Source of the DNA: Pseudodesulfovibrio sp.
GTDB lineage: Bacteria > Desulfobacterota > Desulfovibrionia > Desulfovibrionales > Desulfovibrionaceae
NCBI GenBank assembly: GCA_016342345.1
Contig: JAEINO010000002.1
Location: 62,001-126,000, forward strand
DNA: 64,000 bases
Reading direction: 5' to 3'
Below the pieces are notes generated by a model. The model made no database searches. It saw only the letters and a list, made by a program, of their open reading frames with translations, and was not told the origin of the DNA. The position numbers and the translations under genes are program-made. Shown here in pieces: positions 1 to 7,963 of the stretch (positions are counted from its first letter, which is position 1; every line of letters begins with the position of its first letter).

Positions 1-870
1 AACGGACTTCATGCATTGGTATATGGTGTTTTCATCCATGATGTCGCTGGCGCACCACAAGGCGGCATCCTGAAAGGTAATGACGGCCTGTTCCTGCCCT
101 TCATAGGTGTTTTCTGGAATCTCGACTTTGGAATAGAAAGGATAGATTTCATAGAAGCCTGATTTGGTGGCATCCTCATGCAGATTGAGGATTTTGATGG
201 GTGTCTTGTGAGCAGCCTCTATGATGGATGAGTTCGGATAGCCGACCAGAACCCAGAATGCATCGATTCTCCTGTCCGAAAAGTCTGTGGCAGCTTGGGA
301 ATATCCCAGATTCCGGTGTTTGATCTTGTCCCATAATCCCAGATGCTTGAAGAAACGTTCGGCAGAAAGGGCAGCCCCGGAACCAGGGTTGCCAATGGCC
401 ACGACTTTTCCATCAAGATCACTGGCGGATTCAATGCCGGAATCCTTGCGGACAACCAGTTGGGCAGGTGCTCCGTAGAGGAAGGAGAGGGCAAGGACCT
501 TGTCGTATCGTGTCGGATCGTCGGGCAGTTGGGCGTTGCGGCCCAGAAAGGCATCGCCGGAATAGACAATGCCGATATCAATGGCGTTTTTGTCTAGGGT
601 GCGCAGGTTCTCTGCGGACCCGCCGGAACCCTTGGGTGACACGTCCAGCCATGTGTAGTCGTTTGAAATGATGCTGGACATCTTGTTGGCGAAGAAGTTG
701 AAAGTTCCACCTGTTGGTCCGCCTCCGAATGCCAGAAAGAGGTTTGTCTTTTCAACCTGTTTTGTCTGTGCAGATTCATTGGTATTCTCTGGCTCGGAAG
801 AGCACCCGTAGGAAACGACGAAAAAGAGACCAAGTACAATGGTCAGGGTGAGATTCAGGCGGTGGTTCAT
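1..870 (-). CDS. TAXI-family TRAP transporter solute receptor (partial, C-terminus beyond window)
   Basis: Periplasmic substrate-binding protein of a TRAP transporter of the TAXI class. The ATG at 870 follows a GGAGGAAT ribosome site, and the reading frame stays open to the window edge (290 codons seen). The N-terminus is a signal sequence ending in S-Y-G-C at Cys23. It may be a lipoprotein, although the residue at -3 is not canonical. Family motifs are visible: GGGPTGGTF (about residues 49-57), SGGSAENLRT, LYGAPAQLVVRKDSGI and GNPGSGAALSAERFF. It is clearly paralogous to the receptor at 4149-5117 but diverged, so it probably binds a different ligand for the permease encoded at 2005-3933 or for a permease outside the window. 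The substrate is unknown. Confidence 0.88.
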   Translation of the reverse strand, partial: MNHRLNLTLTIVLGLFFVVSYGCSSEPENTNESAQTKQVEKTNLFLAFGGGPTGGTFNFFANKMSSIISNDYTWLDVSPKGSGGSAENLRTLDKNAIDIGIVYSGDAFLGRNAQLPDDPTRYDKVLALSFLYGAPAQLVVRKDSGIESASDLDGKVVAIGNPGSGAALSAERFFKHLGLWDKIKHRNLGYSQAATDFSDRRIDAFWVLVGYPNSSIIEAAHKTPIKILNLHEDATKSGFYEIYPFYSKVEIPENTYEGQEQAVITFQDAALWCASDIMDENTIYQCMKSV

Positions 871-928
871 GATTCCTCCAGAGGCTGCAAGAGACTCGAT
901 ACGTTGGTGTACTGATCGAAAGCGATCA

Positions 929-980
929 CGGTTCTTCCCTGAGTTCGTGTCATTGTGACATGGATTTCAAGGAAGAACCG
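929..980. repeat. 10-bp perfect inverted repeat in leader of the partial TAXI gene
   Basis: CGGTTCTTCC at 929-938 is matched by GGAAGAACCG at 971-980. A small GATCG-AAAG-CGATC hairpin lies at 914-927. It sits between the ferredoxin gene stop (1039) and the ATG of the next minus-strand gene (870). There is no T run on either side, so it is more likely a leader or operator structure than an intrinsic terminator. The function is inferred only. Confidence 0.4.
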
Positions 981-1038
981 TTATTATATGGGTTGATATT
1001 TACTGGCGTGTCTGGCCCTCATGCAATGACGACTCCGT

Positions 1039-1833
1039 TTACCAGAATAGTTCCGGTTCTCTTCGCGTTGAACAGTTGTCGTGAAGTTTCTTGGCAAATC
1101 CGAGAATCATAGGTTCGGTGATTGTCCGTGCATTGGTCGGGCAGGCCCTGACGCAGGCCAGGCAGACAATACATAGAGTTGCATCGGTGTGACCATTTTC
1201 ATCAATGGCTCCGGTCGGGCAGACCTTGGCGCACGCGCCGCATTTTTCACAGGTGTCCTTGTTTGTCACAGGACTCATGGGAGGCTTGTTCCAGCCTTCC
1301 CGATGGGGGCTATTGCCGGGCAGCAACAGATCTGTTGCACCCAGGGAGCCCTCGTCTGCCTTGACCCTGAGGGCCTTGCCAAAGGCGGCGGCTTTGGTCA
1401 GATCCTGTGCATCCGGTCGTCCTTGAGCAATGGGCATGGCTTCCGAGCTGAAGGAATGCTCGCCTATGAATGCGGCCCCGGCCACGGGTGAAAATCCTTG
1501 TTTCACGGTGATGTCCTGCAATTCCAGCAAGGCATCTTCAAAGGCTCTGTTGCCATATGTTGCGACCAGCACGGCGGGAGTTCCATTCGCATGTATCCGT
1601 TTCAGACGCTCTACAGCTGTTTTCGGAACACGACCTGCATACACTGGAGTGCCGATGATAGTGAGGTCCTGGCCGAACTCTTCAAGGTCCTGTGCTGCGC
1701 TGTCGGGCAGGGTCATGTCCCACTCCCGGATGGATGTGGGATTGAAACCTTCGGCAATGGAAAGCAATACGGATCTGGAAGTTCCAGTGGGAGAAAAACA
1801 GATCAGGTTGAGAGATCTTTTTGAAGTTGTCAT
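1039..1833 (-). CDS. EFR1-type flavodoxin-like / 2x[4Fe-4S] ferredoxin protein
   Basis: Cytoplasmic electron-transfer protein of 264 residues. The N-terminal half is flavodoxin-like with an FMN-phosphate loop, SPTGTS (residues 14-19), and IIGTPVYAGRVP further on. The C-terminal part carries two [4Fe-4S] motifs, CEKCGACAKVCP and CIVCLACVRACP. The start chosen is the ATG at 1833 behind GAGGAA; the frame stays open upstream to about 2001, but that stretch covers the terminator hairpin and has no family similarity. The gene follows the TRAP permease gene but is separated from it by a strong terminator, so it probably has its own promoter. The electron donor and acceptor cannot be deduced. Confidence 0.85.
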   Translation of the reverse strand: MTTSKRSLNLICFSPTGTSRSVLLSIAEGFNPTSIREWDMTLPDSAAQDLEEFGQDLTIIGTPVYAGRVPKTAVERLKRIHANGTPAVLVATYGNRAFEDALLELQDITVKQGFSPVAGAAFIGEHSFSSEAMPIAQGRPDAQDLTKAAAFGKALRVKADEGSLGATDLLLPGNSPHREGWNKPPMSPVTNKDTCEKCGACAKVCPTGAIDENGHTDATLCIVCLACVRACPTNARTITEPMILGFAKKLHDNCSTRREPELFW

Positions 1834-1949
1834 GGATTCCTCGAGTACTTTTGTGTTGGTTCTGATGTGGGTTCTGTTGAAGCCTAATCCGGCAAACAAC
1901 CATGGATTTCGACTCCGCGTCAATAGGCTTGAGGAATATGAACTACAAG

Positions 1950-1982
1950 AAAAAAGGGGGGGCCGGAAAACCCGGCCCCCCC
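1950..1982 (-). terminator. Rho-independent terminator after TRAP permease gene
   Basis: An 11-bp GC-rich stem (1956-1966 with 1972-1982) with a 5-nt loop. On the minus strand it is followed by six T residues. It starts 22 nt after the permease stop codon and ends the receptor-permease transcript. Confidence 0.9.
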
Positions 1983-2004
1983 TGGACTGTGAGGAATTCA
2001 TGAA

Positions 2005-3933
2005 TCAGGCGGTTGATCTCGTGAACATCCGCTTGAGCGGTTTGAACCAGATGAAGCTCATGAACCACGCGTATGCAAAGACAACGATTGAGATGCCCGT
2101 AAACCATATGGCGATCATGGTGGGCGTGTCGTTAAGTGAAAACGCCGGGACATAAGCGAAGAGGAACGGTGCCAGGTACAGGAACTTGGCAAACTTGAAT
2201 GCCGTGAACGCCGTGAGCCACATGTTGGCCTTGGCAATGGTTGCTCCCGCAAAGGCCGCAATGCACACCGGAGGAGTGATGTTCGAGTCCTGGGACAGCC
2301 AGTAGACAATCATGTGGGCCGCCACTTCGTTGACGCCTAGATGGGTCAGGGCCGGAACGGCGACAACCGCAGTGATCAGATAGGCTGCCGTGACCGGGAC
2401 ACCCATGCCGAGCACCAATGATGCCAGGGCAATGAGGAAAATGGTCATGACCAGATTGCCATCGGCCAGTTCTATGACGATGTCGGCAAAGGTCAGCACC
2501 AGACCGGAGTAGGTCAGGACGCCGATGATGACGCCGATGACTCCGACCGTGGCTCCGATTTTCAGGGAGTTGAGCGTACCCATGCGGGCTGCCTCCACGA
2601 AACCGCCGAGCTCGTCCTTCATTCCGTGCACGGTTTGCTTGCGATAGGCAAAAAGCGCGGATGCTGCGATGAGTCCGTACAGGAGCAGGATGCGTCCCGT
2701 CAGGAATGGTTTGATTGCAGAGGCCGCTTCATGCCCGCCCACGAAGCCTATAATCTTCATCAACCAGGGGCAGAAGACCATGAAGGCCATGATGAGAAGC
2801 AGTGTGGGGTCGATGCGCTGGCTTTTTCCCTTGAAGGACAGGCCGATGCAGACCGCCAAACCGACGATGGCCGAATATCCAGGGGAATACCCTGCGAGCA
2901 TGAATATGGTGATGAAGATGAGTGGCAGGGTATACTGCCATTCGTTTTTCAGGATTGTCATGGCGTTGTATTTGTAGCGTTCTCCCACGATGTTTTCTTT
3001 CTTGGCTTCATAATGGACCATGACAAAGACCGAGAAGAAGTACATGAGTGCCGGGAATATGGAGACCAGCATGATGTGCGAATAAGGAAGGCCGGTCATT
3101 TCAGCCATGATGAATCCGCCAGCTCCCATGATCGGGGGCATGAACATGCCGCCGATGGACGCAGCCGGTTCAATGCCGCCAGCCACGTGAGGCTTGAATC
3201 CGGCTTTTTTCATCATGGGGATGGTAAAGGCTCCGGTGGAAACGGTGTTGGCAATGGCCGAACCGGATATGGAGCCGAACAGGCCGGATGCAATGACCGA
3301 AACCTTGGCCGGGCCGCCGATCTTGTGACCGACTGCCGCCAGCGGGAAGTCGATGAAGAATCTCTGCGCCCCGCATTTTTCGAGGAAGGCTCCGAACAGC
3401 ACAAACAGGATAATGTAGGTGGCGAGCACGTTGGCCATGATGCCGAACACGCCGTCACTGCGGTAGAAGATGCTTGTACACAGTTCCGGGAAGGTTGCGC
3501 CTGCGTGGGCAAAGAGCTCGGGCATTTGTTCGCCGTACATGCCGAACATGAGCATGGCGACACCAATGACGACAAAGACATTGCCGACGACACGCCGGGC
3601 CAGTTCTATGCCGATCAGGACACCAACCATTGCCATCCACTGATCCAGTTCGGTTTCAATGCCGGTCCGGTAGTTGATGGCCTCAAAATTGATTATCCAA
3701 TATCCCACGGTAACAATGGAGGCTCCCATGAGAAGGTAATCGAGAATTCGGAAGATGAGGCTTTTTGATTTGTAGATCAGGAAAACCAGAATGTACGTGA
3801 TGATCACGTAAATGCCGCGGTGAAACTGAGTGGCAGCCGGTTCGAATATGGCTGACCACGAATAGAACAGAACCATGCCGACGGCCAGAAAGTCGAAAAG
3901 GAATTGCTCTAATCTATTTAATTTTTCGTACAT
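2005..3933 (-). CDS. TRAP transporter fused permease (DctQ-DctM type)
   Basis: Integral membrane component of a TAXI-TRAP transporter, 642 residues. The small DctQ-like subunit (about the first 150 residues, four hydrophobic segments) is fused to the large DctM-like channel subunit with many membrane segments. Typical DctM stretches include GLFGSISGSAIANTVSTG and AASIGGMFMPPIMGAGGFIM. Fused permeases are the rule for TAXI systems. The ATG at 3933 is the only good start. The gene lies 215 nt downstream of the receptor gene 4149-5117 and is presumably co-transcribed with it. Uptake is driven by an ion gradient, not ATP. The substrate is not evident. Confidence 0.93.
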   Translation of the reverse strand: MYEKLNRLEQFLFDFLAVGMVLFYSWSAIFEPAATQFHRGIYVIITYILVFLIYKSKSLIFRILDYLLMGASIVTVGYWIINFEAINYRTGIETELDQWMAMVGVLIGIELARRVVGNVFVVIGVAMLMFGMYGEQMPELFAHAGATFPELCTSIFYRSDGVFGIMANVLATYIILFVLFGAFLEKCGAQRFFIDFPLAAVGHKIGGPAKVSVIASGLFGSISGSAIANTVSTGAFTIPMMKKAGFKPHVAGGIEPAASIGGMFMPPIMGAGGFIMAEMTGLPYSHIMLVSIFPALMYFFSVFVMVHYEAKKENIVGERYKYNAMTILKNEWQYTLPLIFITIFMLAGYSPGYSAIVGLAVCIGLSFKGKSQRIDPTLLLIMAFMVFCPWLMKIIGFVGGHEAASAIKPFLTGRILLLYGLIAASALFAYRKQTVHGMKDELGGFVEAARMGTLNSLKIGATVGVIGVIIGVLTYSGLVLTFADIVIELADGNLVMTIFLIALASLVLGMGVPVTAAYLITAVVAVPALTHLGVNEVAAHMIVYWLSQDSNITPPVCIAAFAGATIAKANMWLTAFTAFKFAKFLYLAPFLFAYVPAFSLNDTPTMIAIWFTGISIVVFAYAWFMSFIWFKPLKRMFTRSTA

Positions 3934-4083
3934 TATGAACTCTTGGCCACTCTGGGCGAGTAGCGGTTGGAGCGTAATGATTTCCCCTTGTGGCGCAGTT
4001 GTGTCTGCCCGGGGAAACTACAGCTTGTAAATTTGCGGAATCGACAACCGGACTCTCCCGACAGCCTGTACCGTGCTGGAAAC

Positions 4084-4105
4084 GGACGGGCCGTGAAGCC
4101 CGTCC
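4084..4105 (-). terminator. Intercistronic hairpin between TAXI receptor and permease genes
   Basis: GGACGGGC and GCCCGTCC form a perfect 8-bp stem with a 6-nt loop, 43 nt after the receptor stop. No T run follows on the minus strand. It could be a partial terminator or an RNA 3' stabiliser that lets the receptor be made in excess over the permease, as is common in binding-protein operons. This role is an inference. Confidence 0.4.
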
Positions 4106-4148
4106 TGTTGTCTGGATCGCGTTTTTGGAGCCGGAGGTTTTCGGGTGC

Positions 4149-5117
4149 CTACTTGAGTACGCCCATTTCCGTCCAGAACTTGATGGCACCGGGGTGCAGC
4201 GGAGTTGCAGCAGGATTGATACCCTTGAGGCCATCGGCAATGCTCATGGCCTTGAAGGTTTTCTTCTGCTCAAGCATGTGCTTGAGACCCGCTTCGGACC
4301 AGATGGCCTTCAGGAGTTCGTAGACATGTTCGGCAGGAACCTTGGCATTGGCAACGAGCAGGGCGGAGTCGAAGAATGACGGGGTATCCGTATCCACACC
4401 GCGGTAGACGCCAGCGGGAATGGTCAGCTTGCCGAAGTAGGGATATTTTTCGAAGTAACCGGAAGCGTCTGCATCAGCACCGACATCGACGAGTTCGATG
4501 TCATTGGTCTGGGCTGCCATGATGACAGCACCGGCCGGGGCGGCAGTCAGCAGCCAGAAGGCGTCGAGCTGCTCATTGCCGAAGGCCTGGGCTGCATCGT
4601 TGTAACCCATGGCATTGCGTTCAACGGTGTCCCAGACGCCCATGTGGGTAAAGAAACGTTCGCAGTTGGCGAATGCGCCGGAACCGGCGTTGCCGACACC
4701 AACTTTCTTGCCGGCCAGATCCTTTGTGGACTTGATGCCGGAACCTTTGCGGACAACGAGCTGGGCCGGGGCACCGTACAGGTACCCGACAGTCAGGACG
4801 TTTTCGTATTTGTTGTCGTCGCCGGTCAGTTTGCCGTTGCGACCAAGGAATACTTCACCAGCATAGACGGTGCCGAACTGGCTGCGTCCGGCATTGACGG
4901 TACGCAGGTTTTCGGTGGAGCCGCCGGAAGACTGGGCCTTGATGGAAAAATCAGCGTTGCTCTTGATGGGGCCAAAGACCTGTATGGCGTTGGCAACAAC
5001 CTGGAAGGTTCCGCCAGCAGGGCCGCCGCCAATGACGTAGCGCTTCTTGGCCTGAGCAGTAAGGGACATGCCGAGAACAACGACAATGGCCAGGGCCAGG
5101 GTCAAAATCCGTTTCAT
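4149..5117 (-). CDS. TAXI-family TRAP transporter solute receptor
   Basis: Periplasmic binding protein of 322 residues. It begins with a classical signal peptide (positively charged MKR, a hydrophobic core, AQA cleavage site near residue 23) without a lipobox. TAXI motifs are GGGPAGGTF, SSGGSTENLRTV, LYGAPAQLVVRKGSGI and GNAGSGAFANCERFF. The ATG at 5117 is preceded by AGGAGGAAAT; the longer upstream frame adds six residues before this site and is less likely. It is first in the operon with the fused permease. The partial receptor at 1-870 is a diverged paralogue. Confidence 0.93.
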   Translation of the reverse strand: MKRILTLALAIVVVLGMSLTAQAKKRYVIGGGPAGGTFQVVANAIQVFGPIKSNADFSIKAQSSGGSTENLRTVNAGRSQFGTVYAGEVFLGRNGKLTGDDNKYENVLTVGYLYGAPAQLVVRKGSGIKSTKDLAGKKVGVGNAGSGAFANCERFFTHMGVWDTVERNAMGYNDAAQAFGNEQLDAFWLLTAAPAGAVIMAAQTNDIELVDVGADADASGYFEKYPYFGKLTIPAGVYRGVDTDTPSFFDSALLVANAKVPAEHVYELLKAIWSEAGLKHMLEQKKTFKAMSIADGLKGINPAATPLHPGAIKFWTEMGVLK

Positions 5118-5328
5118 ATTTCCTCCTAAAAGCACAAAAAAAAGTTAGTATGGACCGCAATTATCCTTGCCCATCAAATGAATGGCGGGCAAAAAATACA
5201 CCTCGATTATGACGTATGCCAATCGGTAGCATGTTGTGGCACAGCATTGCAATTTTATCAATGTGTTTTCTTGGTATAGTGTCCCGTCTCATGGTAATTT
5301 TATTAGTAATTCAATATTGTTGGCTTTT

Positions 5329-5399
5329 TTGATTGAGCGGTCAGTGAGGACTTTGACGATGGTTCGTGTCCCGAATGACATATTGATTGAACAGTCAGT
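5329..5399. repeat. Two direct repeats, 54 bp apart, upstream of TRAP operon
   Basis: TTGATTGAGCGGTCAGT (5329-5345) and TTGATTGAACAGTCAGT (5383-5399) match at 15 of 17 positions. Their spacing is close to five helical turns, as expected of binding sites for a dimeric or oligomeric regulator. No regulator gene is adjacent. Confidence 0.4.
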
Positions 5400-5532
5400 C
5401 GATGTTGTTTGATTACAGCGCAGAAAAAGCGGGTCCAAGGCCTTTTTGGCGAAATAAATTCTGATGGATAAGCTGGTTGCCGTAACAGGGTCATCCTTTG
5501 GGCAGAAGGGCGGTTTTTGTGCTGTTCCTCTT

Positions 5533-5560
5533 TTGACATCGGTTCACTCTGTGGTACATG
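5533..5560 (+). promoter_or_regulatory. Candidate sigma-70 promoter for trmJ
   Basis: A consensus -35 TTGACA (5533-5538), a 16-bp spacer, then an extended -10 of the form TGGTACATG (hexamer 5555-5560). It lies 48 bp before the trmJ ATG. Judged by eye only. Confidence 0.45.
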
Positions 5561-5608
5561 CGGGCGTCTGAATCGAATCTGCCACGGGTTTTCTTTTGGA
5601 GGAGTTTC

Positions 5609-6352
5609 ATGCTTGATGATCTTGCCGTAATTCTGTTTCGGCCCAAATATTCCGAGAATATCGGTTCCGTAGCCCGAGCCTGTCTCAACATGGGTGTGAG
5701 CAATCTTATTGTCGTGGACCCATATGATTTTGATATGGACAAGGCTTTCCCGTTGGCCACGGTGCATGCCCGGCATGTGCTTGAGGGTGCCCGCGTGGTC
5801 GGGACCCTGGCCGAGGCTGTGGAGGGTTTTACCTCGGTCTACGGGGCCACGGCCCGGACAGGAGGATGGCGAAAGGGTCTCATGAGTCCTGAGGGTGTTG
5901 CCGAGGTGGTGGATGAACGTCTGCGGGATGGCGGCAGGATTGCCCTTGTTTTCGGTCCTGAGGATAAAGGTTTGACCAACGAAGAGACGAGTGTCTGCTC
6001 CGGGCTTCTGATTATCCCAACCAGTCGCGAGGGGACGTCTCTCAACCTGTCCCAGGCTGTGCTTGTCGTTCTGTATGAGTGTTTCAAGAAATCGCTGGGC
6101 AAACCGTTCTGTCCGGGGCCGCCCGAAGAGCGCCCTGCCACGGTCAGAGAGCAGGAAGGCCTGTTCGAGAGTCTTCAGGATGTGCTGCAGGCTATTAATT
6201 TTCTCAAGGACGGCAATCCTGACTACCGAATGCTTCCGGTCCGCCGGTTCTTTTCCAAAATCAATCTCAGGCGCAACGAGTATAATCTGCTTATGGGCGT
6301 CTGCCGTCAGATTCAGTGGTTTGTCAAAAAATATGGGCCTGGGAAGAGTTAG
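5609..6352 (+). CDS. trmJ: tRNA (cytidine/uridine-2'-O-)-methyltransferase TrmJ
   Basis: SAM-dependent SPOUT-class methyltransferase of 247 residues, expected to modify the ribose of position 32 in the tRNA anticodon loop. Conserved knot motifs are seen: FRPKYSENIGSVARAC (N-terminal), FGPEDKGLTNEE (middle) and SLNLSQAVLVVLYE (C-terminal part of the knot). The helical C-terminal domain typical of TrmJ follows (FFSKINLRRNEYNLLMGVC). The ATG at 5609 sits behind GGAGGAG; an upstream in-frame ATG at 5558 lacks both a ribosome site and similarity. It is monocistronic, with its own promoter and terminator. Confidence 0.92.
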   Translation: MLDDLAVILFRPKYSENIGSVARACLNMGVSNLIVVDPYDFDMDKAFPLATVHARHVLEGARVVGTLAEAVEGFTSVYGATARTGGWRKGLMSPEGVAEVVDERLRDGGRIALVFGPEDKGLTNEETSVCSGLLIIPTSREGTSLNLSQAVLVVLYECFKKSLGKPFCPGPPEERPATVREQEGLFESLQDVLQAINFLKDGNPDYRMLPVRRFFSKINLRRNEYNLLMGVCRQIQWFVKKYGPGKS

Positions 6353-6395
6353 AGGGTGAAAGGTGTGGCGGTGTCTCCGGTTGTTTCAAAAATGA

Positions 6396-6444
6396 AAATC
6401 GACGGAGATTTCCTTGAGGGGGTGTTTCGTCGATTTCCTTTTTT
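6396..6444 (+). terminator. Rho-independent terminator after trmJ
   Basis: Stem AAATCGACG (6396-6404) pairs with CGTCGATTT (6428-6436) and is followed by CC and six T residues. The loop is long (23 nt). It lies between the convergent genes trmJ and pncC. Confidence 0.7.
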
Positions 6445-6464
6445 GAAGTGTGTTGTCGGAAGTG

Positions 6465-6950
6465 CTATCGTACGACGCTGAGCAGTCCGTTGACGGCGGC
6501 CATCACGGATTGTTCCTTGATCTCTTCGCGGGTGCCGGTGAACTCGTAGAGTTTTGCACGGCTTTGCGATTGCCATGCCCATGCGATCCAGACAGTGCCG
6601 ACTGGCTTGTCCGGAGTGCCTCCACCTGGCCCGGCAATGCCGGAGGTGGCGACAGATACGTCTGCGCCGAGTGCCTTGCGGGCACCTTCGGCCATGGCAA
6701 GAACCACGGGCCTGGATACCGCTCCATGGGTGTCGATGAGTGCGGGGTTCACGCCGAGCAATCGGGATTTGACAACGTTGGCATAGGCAACGATCGAACC
6801 GGCAAACCATTCGGAACTTCCGGGTGTGTCTGTGAGTGTGCTGGCGAGCAGTCCTCCGGTGCAGGATTCTGCGGTTGCCAGATAATTGTCCTCGATGCGC
6901 AGGCATTCGCCCAGTTCCGAGACAGCACGTGATATGAGATGTTTGTCCAT
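6465..6950 (-). CDS. pncC: Nicotinamide-nucleotide amidase (CinA C-terminal domain family)
   Basis: Single-domain enzyme of 161 residues that deamidates NMN to nicotinate mononucleotide in pyridine nucleotide recycling. Family motifs are TAESCTGGLLAS (residues about 26-37, with the conserved Ser), SIVAYANVVKSRLLGV and GIAGPGGGTPDKPVGTVW. The N-terminal molybdopterin-binding-like domain of long CinA proteins is absent, as in stand-alone PncC. Start ATG at 6950 behind GGAGGAAAGA. Divergent from the membrane protein at 7111. Confidence 0.9.
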   Translation of the reverse strand: MDKHLISRAVSELGECLRIEDNYLATAESCTGGLLASTLTDTPGSSEWFAGSIVAYANVVKSRLLGVNPALIDTHGAVSRPVVLAMAEGARKALGADVSVATSGIAGPGGGTPDKPVGTVWIAWAWQSQSRAKLYEFTGTREEIKEQSVMAAVNGLLSVVR

Positions 6951-7054
6951 TCTTTCCTCCGTCCCCTCTTCTTACAAAAAACCATTACCGGTTGCAATCC
7001 TGCTGAACCCGTCCTATTTTTGCTGTAGGTGCTGAAAGATTGGTTTGGCAATGA

Positions 7055-7082
7055 TTGTGCGAGAGTGGAAACATGATATAGT
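7055..7082 (+). promoter_or_regulatory. Candidate promoter for the 7111 membrane protein gene
   Basis: TTGTGC (7055-7060), a 16-bp spacer and TATAGT (7077-7082), 28 bp before the ATG at 7111. The -10 is good and the -35 is weak. Confidence 0.35.
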
Positions 7083-7110
7083 ATGCTATGGAGCGTAAAC
7101 AGGAGATGAA

Positions 7111-7533
7111 ATGACAGTCACCCCGGCAGAGTTGTTTGCCTTGGCCCTTGAGCGGCATCAGCAGCACTGGAACTGGAGTTTCCAGTTTGTCGCTGTATGG
7201 GTGTTTGGCTTGGTGCTGCTGTTTCATAGCTATCTTTTGCTGGCGGTATCCCTTGTCTTTTTTGGTGTGGGATTCTTTCAACTGAATCTGCCTCCTTTTG
7301 AAAAAGAATGGTGGATATCATTTGTCAAAAAGGGCGTGGAGTGGGAAAAAAACTGGATTGCGGCTCCATGGAATCTGATCAAGTGGAGACGTTTTCTGTT
7401 TGTCCTTGTGGTGGTCGGTGTGCTTGTATGGGCATTGTGGATACGGGAATACGCTGCATTGGGGCTGATCCTCGGCTTTGCCTATCTCGTGAAAGTCAAG
7501 GCCGAGAACAAGGCGGCAGGGATCGACGTATAG
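7111..7533 (+). CDS. Small hydrophobic membrane protein, unknown function
   Basis: A 140-residue protein with hydrophobic segments at about residues 25-60 (one long or two short helices) and 95-132, separated by an aromatic and basic stretch that includes ENNWIAAPW-like residues (EKNWIAAPWNLIKWRR). No enzymatic motif is seen. The ATG at 7111 follows AGGAGATGAA. The next gene starts 72 nt downstream on the same strand, so co-transcription is possible. I do not recognise a named family. Confidence 0.75.
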   Translation: MTVTPAELFALALERHQQHWNWSFQFVAVWVFGLVLLFHSYLLLAVSLVFFGVGFFQLNLPPFEKEWWISFVKKGVEWEKNWIAAPWNLIKWRRFLFVLVVVGVLVWALWIREYAALGLILGFAYLVKVKAENKAAGIDV

Positions 7534-7604
7534 TAAAATAATGGACGCCGACTGTGGTTGGTGGTTGTTTCAACAAGAATCAAAAAAAGTACGGAGGAAT
7601 GCAT

Positions 7605-7958
7605 ATGAGTGAAGATGTTCATGCCTGTAAGCAATGGTTGAATGAAGTCAATTGGGACATGATCCATGAAGACGCTGTTACCCTGTATCTCGAATGGGGC
7701 AACAACAATTACCGTGATGCAATGCGTTCGCCGGTGACGACCAGCGGTGAGTATTCCATCTATTTTGCAATTGATACCTGGGAGGCTCCCAAGGTTGTGC
7801 TCATGAAAATGGACAACTACGGTTCCACCATTCTCTGCACAAAGAAGCTGCCTGAGGACCTTTCCAGGGAATTGCTTGGAGAGATCAAGAATATCAAGGG
7901 CATCCTTGAGTTGACGCCATCCATCAAGGAATGGCTGATAAAGGAACTGGAAGGCTAG
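7605..7958 (+). CDS. Small conserved protein, resembles the Desulfovibrio DVU0772 family
   Basis: A soluble 117-residue protein with a conserved-looking core NWDMIHEDAVTLYLEWGNNN, then YFAIDTWEAPKVVLM, and a C-terminus ending in LTPSIKEWLIKELEG. From memory this resembles a family annotated as DVU0772 in sulfate reducers; the function is unknown. The start is the ATG at 7605, seven nt after GGAGG. Two upstream in-frame starts are less good because the ribosome site would overlap them or lie downstream. The stop TAG is itself part of a CTAG, and a 160-bp structured element begins 5 nt later. Confidence 0.75.
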   Translation: MSEDVHACKQWLNEVNWDMIHEDAVTLYLEWGNNNYRDAMRSPVTTSGEYSIYFAIDTWEAPKVVLMKMDNYGSTILCTKKLPEDLSRELLGEIKNIKGILELTPSIKEWLIKELEG

Positions 7959-7963
7959 AACTG

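Larger units (their letters stand above)
5118..5608. other. 491-bp divergent intergenic region (TRAP operon / trmJ)
   Basis: No gene is supported here. It should hold the promoters of both flanking units. Visible elements are an inverted repeat TTGCCC...GGGCAA (5167-5192) close to the TRAP start, a pair of 17-nt near-identical direct repeats (5329-5345 and 5383-5399), and a candidate trmJ promoter at 5533-5560. A minus-strand frame running through 5303-5776 has no protein-like features and is not annotated. Confidence 0.6.

Noticed and set aside
2626..3768. 380-codon open frame on the plus strand inside the TRAP permease gene
   Set aside because: Pure antisense shadow of a well-supported gene: strongly biased composition (Asp, His, Gly, Glu), no ribosome site, no family motif.
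5237..5250. Possible sigma-54 promoter (TGGCAC then TTGC) upstream of the TRAP/trmJ genes
   Set aside because: The distance between GG and GC is one base too short for the fixed -24/-12 spacing, and it points towards trmJ from more than 350 bp away.
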